From contig NC_134013.1 of NCBI RefSeq assembly GCF_040712315.1, positions 77,568,001 through 77,632,000 of the forward strand: a stretch of 64,000 nt of DNA. The letters are read 5' to 3'. Below are positions 51,001 to 61,989 of this stretch, in pieces; the first letter of the stretch is position 1; each line of letters begins with the position of its first letter. Source of the DNA: Castanea sativa (Eukaryota > Streptophyta > Magnoliopsida > Fagales > Fagaceae). Below the pieces are notes generated by a model, which saw only the letters and a program-made list of their open reading frames with translations, was not told the DNA's origin and did no database searches. Position numbers and translations under genes: made by a program.

Positions 51001-51409
51001 TGCTGACTAGGCAGCTTGCCTTGATACAAGGAGGTCTATTTCCAGTTTTTGTGTGTTCCTAAGGGATTCATTGATTTCCTAGAAATGTAAAAAACAGCAA
51101 GTTGTTTCAAGATCCTCAGCTAAATTTGAGTATAGGGCTATGGCCACAGTGACTAGTGAAATTGTGTGGTTAATTGCTTTGTTCAAGACCTTTGGGGTGA
51201 ATCATACACAACCTACCTACTTGTATTGTGATAGCAAAGCTGCTTTGTACATTGTTGCCAATCCCGTGTACCTTGAAAGAACAAAACATGTTGAAGTAGA
51301 TTGTCATTTCATTAGAGAGAAGATTCTAGATGGTGTTATCAAGACTTTCCACATTCCAACAAGGCATCAAATAACAGATTTCTTCACTAAAGCTCTTGGA
51401 GAAAAGTAG
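48030..51409 (+). pseudogene. Copia pol pseudogene (PR-INT-RT-RH)
   Basis: Protease WILDSGA lies near 48121-48142. The pre-integrase segment LWHCRLGHPSPQRL is near 48568 and CFVCPLAKQKRLPF near 48670. Integrase catalytic positions are visible as HADIWGP (~48755), IRFDNGPEF (~48938) and SVVERKH (~49039). RT covers about 50075-50560, with LDVNNAFLHGDLHEEVY near 50260; its active-site YVDD reads YVYD near 50509, which removes one catalytic aspartate. RNase H includes YCDAD near 50992, SRSSAKFEYRAMA near 51106 and KHVEVDCHFIREKI near 51286. Stops and frameshifts occur at several points. Confidence 0.92.
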
Positions 51410-51460
51410 TTCTTTCATCTTCTCTCCAAGATGAACCTGATCAATATATACAATTCATCT

Positions 51461-51470
51461 TGAGGGGGAG
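51461..51470 (+). other. Copia polypurine tract
   Basis: tgagggggag immediately before the 3' LTR, the plus-strand primer. Confidence 0.85.
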
Positions 51471-51796
51471 TGTTAAAATGTGTACAAATGAAGAATGGAA
51501 GAAGAATTGCCTAAGCTACAAGTAGTTTAGAATAGATATGCTTAAACTGTAAGTAGTTTGTATATAGAATTAGTTAAGTTTTCTGTTTTGACAGTTGTCA
51601 GTAGTGTATTGGCTGGACTAGAAGTTAGTTATAGAAGTTAGTTTTTTTTTTCTTGCCTCTAATCCTCATATATAAAGGACAAAACTAAGATATTTATGTA
51701 TTGAAGAATATATACACATACAGTTTTTCATCTCTCTCTCTCATAGTTTCCTTGATTTCCACCATTGTTGAAGATGTATGTGCTTGAATTCTAACA
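51471..51796 (+). repeat. 3' LTR of the Copia element
   Basis: 326 bp. Matches the 5' LTR but has about 31 extra bp (tagaatagatatgcttaaac... around 51528-51558) that partly repeat the neighbouring aagtagttt context. Confidence 0.92.
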
Positions 51797-51801
51797 TTAT
51801 T

Positions 51802-52412
51802 TCCATTATTATTGTGTTTGCACTAACAATAAGCATAATGAGGCTAAAAATCAAATTGGAAATTGGCCAACAAGAGATCTGCAAGAATCACCAAAATTGA
51901 GTGTAATACTTCACCAAGTAGAACGTATACTTCACCAAGTAGAACGTACAGAAGCCTCCACACATTGGGACAAATAGCTCAGGATGTAGAGCTTGATGGA
52001 GTTATAAAGGTCATAAAGGAAGGCAACAAAAAAAGTGGAAGAGCTTGTTCAAAAGAAAAATTACCTTTCTTCTTAATAGTGATGAATTTTCCATTTCCAC
52101 TAAAATTCAGAATGATGCAACTAGAGATATTTGATGAAAAAAAGAACCATCTATACTATTTGTAGATATAGAAGATGCACATTCACCTGCATCTGCATGT
52201 AGTCTTAGATGAAATTATATGCAGAACATTTTCAATCATGTTAAATGGCTCAACAAGCATATGGTTTAATAAGCTAAAGCCAGGTCCATAGACTCTTTTT
52301 CCCAACAAAGTAGATTATTCTTCAGCCACTTCATTAGAGGTTAGATATACAAAAAGCTAGTCACTTAAACCTACTTAAAATTAAGCAAGCCAAATGAGAG
52401 TCCATTCTTGAC
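51802..52412 (+). pseudogene. Old Gypsy gag relic, left part
   Basis: Gag signature segments in order: FPFPLKFRMMQLEIFDEKKN (about 52085-52145), a diverged DEIICRTFS segment (~52208) and a WFNKLKPGP segment (~52264), with stops between. These correspond to the PPKF...YDG.KDP and WF..L blocks of Tat-type gag. The reading continues, after a 5.2-kb interruption, at 57603. A short tandem (acttcaccaagtagaacgta twice, 51908-51950) is present. Confidence 0.7.
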
Positions 52413-53348
52413 TGTTGGGAAATTTAGACACCGGTTGATAGAATTAACAAGTTTTAAACTCAAGTTGTTAATTAGATTTATTATGTATAAAACAAGTTAA
52501 AATAAACAAACATCAATATCATGTCAGTATCATGCACAGTGAAAAATTAAATAAGACAAGATATGATGACCTAGTAAAACCAATGAAACAAACTAGTTTC
52601 ATTGAAAAAAACCTGGGGGGAAACCTTCCCGAAAAGAAATTCACTATAGTAAAGAGAAGTTTCAGATCTAGTACAAAACATTTGTCCCTAGACTCTACAA
52701 TCTCTGTAGATGAACTTACAGCAAAAACCTTCTACTGCTTTAGAACTTCTGAACTCTTCAATATATGAATGCCACCCTTTTGCACGAATCCCGGTACGTG
52801 ACTAACCAATGATGCACAACTCCCAGTACGTGACTGACTTACCAACTTAAAGAAGATGTTGGCTGTAAAGTTCTTCAATTCATCAACAATGAAGATCAAG
52901 AAGTACTTGGTTACAAAACACTAAGGTGCAAAGATGTAGTAGCTTCTTTCAGAGAGAATAAGGCATTGGTCACCTTTTGCACGTGTTCTCCTTGTATTTT
53001 CTTATGTGATGGCCTTTAAAACAAGCCTTATATATGTCTAGGGTTGTGAGAAAAGAAACCCTACACATATATGTCAGCATAGGCTGAAAATTAGATTTGA
53101 AAATCTAAATTTTGTAATTCTCGATAGATAGTATCTGTTGAGCAGCTGTTGAGCTTTAATGAATCAGCACTTCTTCACTTGTTTCTTGGACAGATTTGCA
53201 TGGTTTCAATACTAGACTTGAACTCTTGTTCCTTGAAATATTAAACACATCATAGATCTACCCAATTACAAGTAAAGTGCGTCTTGTCATAGGATTAGCC
53301 AATTCTAAATGATATATGTTCTTAACATGGTTTCCATATGTCCTAACA
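52413..53348 (-). repeat. 3' LTR of the gag-only element
   Basis: Minus-strand TGTTAGGACATATGG (53348) to ...CCGGTGTCTAAATTTCCCAACA (52413). Minus-strand gccaaaatgggagat (53349-53363) precedes it as the polypurine tract region. Confidence 0.87.
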
Positions 53349-55619
53349 ATCTCCCATTTTGGCAATTCGTGACAAAACCACAACAAACAAATGAAATATG
53401 AGTGAAGTCATAAATCACTCAACTCATACTCACTTGTTGAATACAATAAAATCTAATCCTAACACAAACTCTTGAAAAACTTTGCAAGAAGAGAGTTCGA
53501 GGCATGATAGACTTTGACAATCTGTATTTCTGAAACACTTTAAACAAAACTCATCAAGGCATCTTAGTGTGGAACAGAAATTTCAAGGTTGCATACATAA
53601 AGAAACATGTGTATAAAGATAGAAAAGAACAACACATGTAGAGATAAGTGAAGAAGACATACATCATATATATATATATATCAAAGATAAGCACAATGTA
53701 TGTAAATATGGTCACAAGACCGGTGTACAAGAAACTAAAAAAAGCTCCTAAAACAACAAGGAGGTAAACATTCCCTTTAACAAGATGAAACACAACCCTC
53801 CCTTACAAAGACATGTATTTCTTCCCAAGACATGTATTTCTTCCCCTAACATGTAGAATCTTAAAAAGAAACCACATTTTCTCCCCCTTTTTGTCATAAT
53901 TGACAAAGGGTACAAGAAGCTATAAAGCCTCACTCGAGAAACATAAAGATGATCAAGGGGCAAAAGAAATCCACATAAATGCATGAATGTAATGAAACAA
54001 GATGCTATGAATGACAAGATAATAGAAAGATGCAAAATATGTGAAAAATAATGCATGCAAGAGGATCTCAACAGATCGAGAAGCTGTTGAGCAGCGATTG
54101 AGCAGAAACCAACCTCGATGGATTGAATAGCTATTAAACATCTATCGAGTAGACAGAAACTTTCTCGATGGATCGAGAAGCTATCGAGAAGCTATCGAGA
54201 TAAATTCTCAAAAACTTTGATGGATCGAAGATGCGATAACATCTATTGAGAAAGGAAGATAAAGAGGCTCGATAGATAACCTAGCTGTCAAAAGGTATCG
54301 AGAAGCTGTCGAGATTTGCTTAAAACAGTTTTTCAAAGAAGAGAAAAACACAGACATGAATGCAATCAAGCATGTTTCTCAATCAAAGATCCAAACAACA
54401 TTTTAAGCTCTCAAAAACATCTCCCAACAAGAAGAATGTTAAGCACATAGATCCAAGAACGCACACACACACACACACTAGACACGTCTAACCAATTTTA
54501 TATTTCAAAAATAAGTTAAGACAGTTTAGTGAGCATACATTAACACAAGTAAACCTTGTGATGGCCAAATCACATTGTACTCGCACATGTATCAAAAGCA
54601 GCAAAGAATATTGCGTGTTACGTGTGAAAAACATCGCAAGATTGCATAAGTGTCTATATATTATAACAATTTGAGATATGAGCAAATCAATTGAACTTAT
54701 ACATGATCATAATTTCTTGATGGGGACTATCACCTTCGAGGTGCATCCTATAACTCTCACATCTCTTAGAATACACTCTTGCAATCATCTTTAAAGCATT
54801 TTGATTCTTTTTGCTTTAATTTTTCTTTGCATATTTTCTTTTATTAAGCATATCATGCATGGGCATATGAGAGAGAGAAAAGAAATACCCAATTATGTTA
54901 AGCTTTGACATTGCACTTTTGACATTGCACTTTTGCTATGCTGAAGCATACATATGTCATTGACATTGCACTTTTGCTATGCCGAAGCATACAAATGTCA
55001 TTTCATGATTGGCGGGCAATAGTGGTGAGATGGTTTATGCCTTTCTCGTAGGATTTTCTAGTCCTACCCGTCAAAAAGAGTGATATGAGTGTTAAGTACA
55101 AGAGATTACTTAATTTTACTCATCACAAACACAAGCCACAAAACTCACTTGCTTAGTTGTGCATAGAGATGCTCATCTAAGCTACAAGAGATACAAAGTT
55201 TAGAAAACTTTATTTTAATAGCCATTCAAGGTACACAAGTACCAATGTAAACAAAACACACTGTTTTTGTATTTTTCTTATTTTTCAAAAAAAAATTTTA
55301 AATTTTGAAAACAAAACAAAAAAAACTAAACAACTAAACAAAAACAGACAAACAATATGAAAGCATAAAAGAAAGATGCATATGCATGAAAAAATGATCT
55401 CAAAAGTAGATAAGAAATCAAGCAAGAAAGTCCTACTTTAGATAAAAATAATTAAAGCAGAGGAGAACAGAAAAGACAATTAAGTCTTAGGCTGCTTTCT
55501 CACCCACACAACACGAATCTTTAGCCGTGAAGATGAAAAGGCACGTGTCCTAGTATGTCTACTAAAGGACATAGAAGAATTAGAATTCTCTTGAAATTGA
55601 GTTAAAAAACTCAAGACTT
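53349..55619. other. Non-coding interior of the gag-only element
   Basis: No pol-like coding. 54055-54325 is an array of atcgagaagctatcgag / ctcgatggatcgag words. 54907-55005 has a ~50-bp tandem repeat (gacattgcacttttgctatg units). Short (AC)n and (AT)n tracts occur. Minus-strand open frames of 60-107 codons here are Phe/Leu/Ser-rich and match nothing. Confidence 0.6.
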
Positions 55620-56580
55620 TTAATAATTCTTCAAAAAAGGTGTAGATCCTTGAGAGGAAACTTGTAACCGTTTGGACACTTGCTTTTGCGAATACAACTT
55701 AAAGCAATTAGGACGAATGTGTCCAAAAACACCACAATGGTGATAAACATGAGCAGTTTTAGAGCTACTCGGCTTCTTAGAAGGAGGTCTGACCTTAGAG
55801 GCTGACAAAGACCTCAACTTAGGACAATTTGGCCTAATATGACCAACAAAATGACAATGATGTAGATCCTTGAGAGGAAACCTGTAACCGTTTGGACACT
55901 TGCTTTTGAGAATACAACTTAAAGCAATTAGGACAAATGTGTCCAAAAACACCACAATAGTGATAAACATGAGCAGTTTTAGAGCTACTCGGCTTTTTAG
56001 AAGGAGGTCTAACCTTAGAGGCTGACAGAGACCTCAACTTAGGAAAATTTGGCCTAATATGACCAACAATATGACAATGATGATAAGTGGGGACAAATTC
56101 AAAAAAAAAAATTTCAACCTAGGAGGAGTTTTAGACATAGGCTTAGAAACTTCAGCGTTATCATCATAATTTTTACCTTTGTCTATCCTAGCAATATTAG
56201 CCTTCAACTCTTCATTATTCCTTTTAAATGGAGGAACATAAAAATCTTTTTCTTTTGAGTTAGGGTCAATAACAAGTTTGACATTAGTTAATTTTTTAAC
56301 TTTAGTTTTAAATTCAATTTGTTGCTCTTCCAAACTCTCAATTTTGTCGACCTAAGATGAAATTTGATTTTTAAAATTCTCATTCAAATTATTGGCTTCA
56401 TCCAATTTTGCAATCAAATCATCTTTTTTCAAGTTTGACATTTTTAAATTTAGTTTTTAATTTTGTAGAACATTCAAGAGATTTCATACAAAAATTATAA
56501 AACTTGCAATAGGCATCTTGAATATCATCATCATCATTCAACACAAGATCATGCAAATCAAGACAATCAAGAGTTTCCAT
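55620..56580 (-). pseudogene. Gag-like pseudogene with zinc knuckles
   Basis: Starts at ATG 56580 (METLDCLDLHDLVLNDDDD), a charged coiled-coil-like region follows, then CX2CX4HX4C knuckles (CGVFGHIRPNC, CHFVGHIRPNC). This pattern resembles Copia-type gag N- and C-terminal parts. It is broken by a one-base shift near 56430 and a stop near 56355, and its knuckle region is duplicated in tandem with a 220-bp unit, which is not a multiple of three and so shifts frame. Not functional as it stands. Confidence 0.72.
55641..56080. repeat. 220-bp tandem duplication
   Basis: 55641-55860 and 55861-56080 are two head-to-tail copies with only about ten differences, each starting tgtagatccttgagaggaaa and containing the zinc-knuckle coding segment. 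Confidence 0.92.
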
Positions 56581-56634
56581 GACAACGGGAGTCAAGGATC
56601 ACACTCAGGAAATTAATCCAATCAGAGTGTACCC

Positions 56635-56646
56635 GCTCTGATATCA
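56635..56646 (-). other. Primer binding site of the gag-only element
   Basis: Minus-strand TGATATCAGAGC, two bases inside the 5' LTR end, complementary to initiator Met tRNA. Confidence 0.85.
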
Positions 56647-56648
56647 CT

Positions 56649-57597
56649 TGTTGGAAAATTTAGACTCCGGTTGATAGAATTAACAAGTTTTAAACCCAAG
56701 TTGTTAATTAGATTTATTATGTATAAATTTTGTTAAAACAAACAAACATCAATATCATGCACATCAGAAAATTAAATAAGACAAGATATGATGACCTAGG
56801 AAAACCAATGAAACAAACTAGTTTCACAGAAAAAAACCTAGGGGGAAAATTCCTATAAAGCAATTCACTATAGTAAAGAGAAATTTCAGATCCAGTACAA
56901 ATCCTTTATCTCTAGACTTTACAATCCCAGTAGATGAACTTACAGCAAAAAGCTTCTATCGCTTCAGAATCTTTGAACTCTTCAATATATGAATGTCACC
57001 CTTTTGCACGGATCCCTGAACATGACTAACCAATTATGCACAGCTTCCAGTACGTGACTAACTCACCAACTTGAAGAAGATGTTGGCTGCAAAGTTCTTC
57101 ACTTCATCAACAATAAAGATCAAGAAGCACTTGGTTACAAAACCCTAAGGCGCAAAGATGTAGTAGCTTCTTTCAGAGAGAATAAGGCACCGGTCACCTT
57201 TTTGCATGTGTTCTCTTTGTATTCTCTTATGTGACAGCCTTTAAAATAAGTTTTATATATGTCTAGGGTTGTGAGAAAAGAAACCCTATACATACATGTC
57301 AGCATGGGCCGAAAATTAAATCTAAAAATTTGAATTTCGTAATTCTCAATAGATAGTATCTGTTAAGCCTTGATAGATAGTATCTGTTGAGCAGCTATTA
57401 AGCTTTAATGAATCAACACTTCTTTACTTGTTTCTTGGACAGATTTGCATGGCTTTAATACTAGACTTGAACTCTTATTCCTTGAAATATTAAACACATC
57501 TTAAATCTACCTAATTACAAGTAAAGTGCGTTTTGTTATAGGATTAACTAATTCTAAAGTACATATATTCTTAAAATGATTTACATATGTCCTAACG
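56649..57597 (-). repeat. 5' LTR of the gag-only element
   Basis: Colinear with 52413-53348. Its outermost base is changed (cctaacg instead of cctaaca), yet the TTGAC duplication follows directly. Confidence 0.87.
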
Positions 57598-57602
57598 TTG
57601 AC

Positions 57603-57950
57603 TATGTAGCCCAGTTCAACAAAAAGGCCTTAGAGGTGGATGAAGCAAATGAGAAGGTAATATTAACAACTTTTATTTAAGGTCTTTGTCCCTTATTTTC
57701 TTTATCCAAGGCGTTTCCGGCCAACAAGGCCAAGCTAATGCTAGCTCAAAGCACAAAAGCATGTGAATGTAAAGGACGATATGAACGCAAGGAAAGACAA
57801 AGATAATACTATAATAGCATGAGTAATTAGTGGGAAAAAGGAAGAGGGAGATAGAGATTTCAAAGACAAACCAAGGGTATAAATCAAGACACAATTCTGA
57901 TTGAGGATAGATAGGCTACGGGGCAAAGTAGCGCAATATTAGAGCAGAGC
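57603..57950 (+). pseudogene. Old Gypsy gag relic, right part
   Basis: VAQFNKKALEVDEANEKVIL (57606-57665) matches the same block in the gag at 63550-63610. A stop follows at once and later segments are frameshifted (ECKGRYERKERQR). It is the direct continuation of the relic ending at 52412. Confidence 0.72.
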
Positions 57951-59455
57951 CGAGAGCCTATGCCAGGAAGGTGATTCCAGTAATTGTAGAAGTCTTGGGA
58001 TATTTCACACAAGGATTTGAATTTATATTGTCTTTTTTATGATAATTGCTCGTTATTATCAACAAAATTTTGTGCAAGAGTTATTTTTTGTGTAACTAGA
58101 GAGGAGTGTCTATGATTTGTAAACATGCATAAACCTTTGGGTAACTTAGGAGTCCTCAATAACATTTAGAATTATGGGTTTTTTAGCCAAGTGGCTCTAA
58201 AATCATAAATTTTTTTGCTTTAATTTTGTCACAACTCTGTTGACATAGATTGTGAATAATTATCTATCACCTTAACACAGATTTACCATTGGAGTAACCG
58301 GAAAAAAAAAAAAAAACAAAACAAAACTTTATGGTCCTATTCTCTTTTTAGCCCGTGGCCACGGACAGCAAGATTCGTCCTTTTGGGGAAATTTGGTTCT
58401 AGGCCTAATTAACCAGTTAGTGGTTTCCGGGCAGTCCAACTAGGCCCACTTTTCTAGTGTTGGGTGTCTGGGTCTTTAGAGGCCTGGCGAAATTCCTACA
58501 CACTTGGTATTTGTTGAATGAAATATTCCTACACATGGTCTCCTTCTTATTGTAACCCATATATTTCTTCTGGTGTTTCATTAACTGCTAACTAAGAAAA
58601 ATTCATTCACCTATTCAAAAAAAAAAAAAAAAAAAAAATCAGTCACATTGGCCTGAAAAGATGGTTCAGCTTCGGCCACAGCAATGCCTTGGTTCTGACT
58701 TCCGATGATGATTTTGCATATCAAGAGTCTATTTGGTTGGAGATTTTTAGTATTGTTGTTCAGTATTTAGTATTATGAAAATTTGTGTTTGAGTATCAGA
58801 GAAATGTGTGTCAGAAGTGTTATTGTTATTTAAATACTGAAAACTGTTGTTTAAATACTAAAAACTATTGTTTAAAAGCAAGTACTAAATAACCCCCAAG
58901 TTATTTGTTGTCACTTCATTCATTATCCTACGAGAGAGCCTAATAAGTCAGATTTTGAAAGTTTTTCTTAATTGAAATATTCTAATTATTATTATAGAAT
59001 ATTCCCCAACTACTAGAATAGTATCAAATTATCAATTTCTAGAAAGCAGTGTAAATATCTCCAACGAACCCATGCACCAAACCACAAAATGTGAATTGCT
59101 AAAACTCGATGGATAGGGACCACTTAAATAAAAAAACCAATCTTGGAATGTATTCCACTTACCAAAAGTAGACCCAGTAATTGATTTTGATTTTGAATGT
59201 AAAAAAAGTTACCAACATGATAAAGTCAGTAGAACTGTAGCAGCACAACTGAATTTTGTGGTTGATATTCACCCCAAAAAAAAAAAAAAAAAAAAATTGT
59301 GGTTGATGAGTTGTGTACATTCTACTGGTCCCCTACGCCTTCTGGGCTTTACCTTAAAGTCCAAAACCGGAGATGACCCACATATTAATTGGACCGAAGA
59401 AACAGTATTCAAATTTATGGCCTGTCCACAGGAACGTTTTTATTTTTGTTGGGTG
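57951..59455. other. Gene-free stretch
   Basis: A SINE 3' fragment on the minus strand lies about 58020-58075 (gataataacgagcaattatc). A19 runs occur near 58301 and 58618. 58640-58720 has a short minus-strand open stretch (IIIGSQNQGIAVAEAEPSF) that may be a gene fragment but is too short to identify. Nothing else recognised. Confidence 0.4.
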
Positions 59456-59748
59456 GTGTTTAGTCAAACAAATAAATTTTGAAAATCAAACACGTTGCTG
59501 AAAACTGAAAATTAAAAACTAAAAACTGAAAACACTGTAACAAAATAATTTTTAAATGTGTAAATAGTGTTGCGGGACCCATTTTTAATAAAAAATTGCT
59601 AAAAAGTACGTGAACAGTGCGCGCACAATGCGTGCACAGTACACGCACAGTGTGCGCACTGCACGCTCGTCCCACCGCAGCAGAGAAAAAAAAAAAAAAA
59701 AAGAGCAAAATGTGGACGCAGCAAAAAAAAGCTGGATCCAAACCCTCT
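59456..59748. mobile_element. MITE with GCGCACAGTGCACGC core
   Basis: Left end ggtgtttagtcaaac and right end, read inward, gggtttggatccagc are loosely inverted. The GC-rich core repeats cagtgcgcgcac / cacagtacacgcac words (59617-59670), typical of a tree-genome MITE type I recall. No target duplication identified. Confidence 0.5.
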
Positions 59749-59790
59749 CATAATATCCTTTCCAAAATCAAAATATTTACTCACTCTTAA

Positions 59791-59943
59791 TTCCAATTAG
59801 CTCAACTAGTAAAAGTTTCTGATGGTTGAAAAGAGATCTAAGGTTCAATCTCTACTTACACCAAAAACTGATTGATATCTTGATTTGATGATAACGAACA
59901 CTCATTAGGAGCAGACATCATAAATTGAAACTCTCTCAAAAAA
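59791..59943 (+). mobile_element. SINE, best copy with pol III boxes
   Basis: tagctcaactag (59798-59809) fits an A box and ggttcaatctc (59842-59852) a B box, spaced as in tRNA-derived SINEs. A body (ctgattgatatcttgatttg, gataacgaacactcattagg) and a 3' A-run follow. At least four other copies or fragments lie in this window. Confidence 0.82.
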
Positions 59944-61069
59944 ATTATTTGTTTATCCCCGACTTTGCAAAAATAGAAAATTTATCAACAGGTACAACAA
60001 TACAATTACAATCATTTTACTTGCAAATTATTATATTTTTGATCATTTTGGGTGAGAATATTTGAACTTTGAATGTTTTGGTAGAAAATACCAAAAAATA
60101 CCCATCAGTTAAGCTATAAAGCTTTTGGCTTTACTTGCAATATTGTTCAATTGTCTTTAATTATTAACTTGAAGGAAAATTTTATCGGTGAGAGGGTATT
60201 TAAATTCCTTTCCTTTTCCATTGACATTTGAGGGGGAAACAAATAACCCAAAAAAGAAATAACAAAAATTGCACTAGAATTTTACTAAAAATGTCCACCT
60301 CATTAGTAAATTTTGGGTAATCCAATAGAACTAGAGTTTAAGCATTGATGCATCATGCATTCACTGCCACCCACTGAAAGGTTTGACAAAAGACTTGCAT
60401 GATCCACGGAAGGTGGCACAAAAATATTAAATGCTGAAGGCGAAATATGTCTGATGTCTCTCTTAGATAAATATGTCACTTTTTTTTACCGTTCCTATGA
60501 ATTTATGATTGAGAAATTATAAGCTTATTTTCTTATAGAACCTAGGTTTTACAGATTTTATTTTTTGAAAACCTATGTTATATTAATTTCGAAATTGTTT
60601 TACTCTAATAAATATGAAAAGTTAACCGATGCTTTAAGGACATTAGTTTATAAAATATTTTTATAAATCTTTAATGAGAAAAGAAAATAATAATTAACTT
60701 TTTTATAGCATTTTATATATTTTTCACCAAAAGAAAATAGTAACTAACTTTTTTTTTTAATAGCTTTTTATATTTTCTAGCAAAATTAATATTAAAATTT
60801 TCTTTAAATGATCCATTAATAAATAGCTGAAAGAAACTTGGTAACAAGATCTAAAATAAATTACTCGTTAGTCGATATAATGTAAATATGTCATTTGCTT
60901 TTATACATGAGTAAAATTTGTAGAATGAATCTCAAAAATAAATTGTAAAATGTGCGAAGTTTCTAAACAAAGTGGTTTTTAGAGAGATAATACGAATCTA
61001 CTATTTTTGAGAAAAAGACCTCTTGATCTTGAATACACAATGACCATTGTTCTTACATACAAAAAACAG
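59944..61069. other. Gene-free stretch
   Basis: AT-rich. 60620-60830 resembles 12530-12660 and 27600-27780. No gene recognised. Confidence 0.4.
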
Positions 61070-61920
61070 GGATTGGTGCCAAATCTAATGAAACTAACAA
61101 AGAATGGTGTCACGGGTCGGTCAAACTCGGGTTGCGAGTCAACCTGTGACTCAACCCGATCTCATCGGGTGTTAGAGTCTGTTGACTGACAATCCCCAGG
61201 TCTCCGACCGCCGTTTGCCATCGGTTTCACGGATGGGTTTTATCGGATTGGCGATTGGCTTCAAATTTGTAACTACACATAAAAAACCCCAAATATAATA
61301 CAAAACACAATATCAAAATACACCACAGCTGATGCCATACCCACCTCACCATACCCAAATTACCCAAGGCCAACTATTGCACTCACATCACCAAAAAATT
61401 GCAAAAGTGATGATCAAACTCCGAGAAGAAAATGAGGGGGGGGGGGGGGGGGGAGCAAGAGAAGGTGACAGTCATATGCAGAGAGAGAGGGATGAGTTGT
61501 GTTTAATTTCAAAGAGAAGTTTGGAAAAGGAAGTCACACTCGCATGAGGGATGAGTTTGGTTTTTAGCTTTTGATTTCAAAGAGAACCACCAAGAAGAGT
61601 AAAAAATAATATTTGATGAGAATGGAAGACAGGACGAGATAAGACTGGTAGTACGGGTCAGCCAAGCAAAGAAGAGTTTCAAAAGCCAATTAGGTAGAGA
61701 CACGGTTCACAAGTAGAGAAATTGCTTAGTTCTAAATAATCGGTCGGTTCAGTTTTAGGGGTTTGCCAAAATTGAAAATTGACATCCGAACCGAAAATGG
61801 TTGGATTTGAATGTTCACACTCGTTGCCGACCGAAACTTATTCGGAGTTGACCCATATCTAGTCGGGTTGAGTCAGTTCGATCAGTTTTGGTCGGGTATG
61901 GGTTGAACTAGACACCCCTA
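61070..61920. mobile_element. hAT-like MITE with GGTCGG/CGACC words
   Basis: Right end gaactagacacccctaa, read inward ttaggggtgtctagttc, is a hAT-type terminus. Both halves are rich in gggtcggtc / gaccgaac / gggttgagtc words, unlike the AT-rich surroundings. The left end is approximate. Contains a G18 run (61436-61453). Confidence 0.45.
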
Positions 61921-61989
61921 ACATAGATAAGAAACTTTCTCACTAACCAATCCTAGACTAACACATGGCTAACTCTTAACAATAAATAA

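Larger units (their letters stand above)
46228..51796 (+). mobile_element. Ty1/Copia retrotransposon, complete but inactive
   Basis: 5569-bp element bounded by TG...CA LTRs and a perfect 5-bp target duplication TTATT (46223-46227, 51797-51801). Domain order gag, protease, integrase, RT, RNase H is Copia. Gag (HLIEENYNTWGKAVLIAL..., GFIDGSIPKP) resembles the Ale/Retrofit lineage, a family-level guess. The LTRs differ by roughly 17 substitutions in 293 aligned bases plus an indel, an older insertion than the chromovirus at the window start. Multiple stops disable it. Confidence 0.94.
52413..57597 (-). mobile_element. Gag-only LTR element (TR-GAG/LARD-like)
   Basis: 5185 bp on the minus strand with two LTRs (949 and 936 bp), an initiator-Met primer site, a polypurine-like tract and a perfect 5-bp target duplication TTGAC (52408-52412, 57598-57602). 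The 3.3-kb interior carries a gag-like remnant with zinc knuckles near the 5' end and no protease, integrase, RT or RNase H that I can find on either strand. It therefore looks like a non-autonomous element mobilised in trans, though later deletion of pol cannot be ruled out. It is inserted in the gag relic of an older Gypsy element. Confidence 0.85.

Noticed and set aside
53554..54141. Three overlapping minus-strand open frames of 62-107 codons
   Set aside because: Low-complexity Phe/Leu/Ser/Tyr-rich translations from T-rich interior DNA of the gag-only element; no domain and no consistent frame.
59460..59796. Cys/His-rich minus-strand frames (CAHCACTVHALC)
   Set aside because: Arises from gtgcgcacagtgcacg repeats in a MITE; spacing does not fit a zinc finger family.
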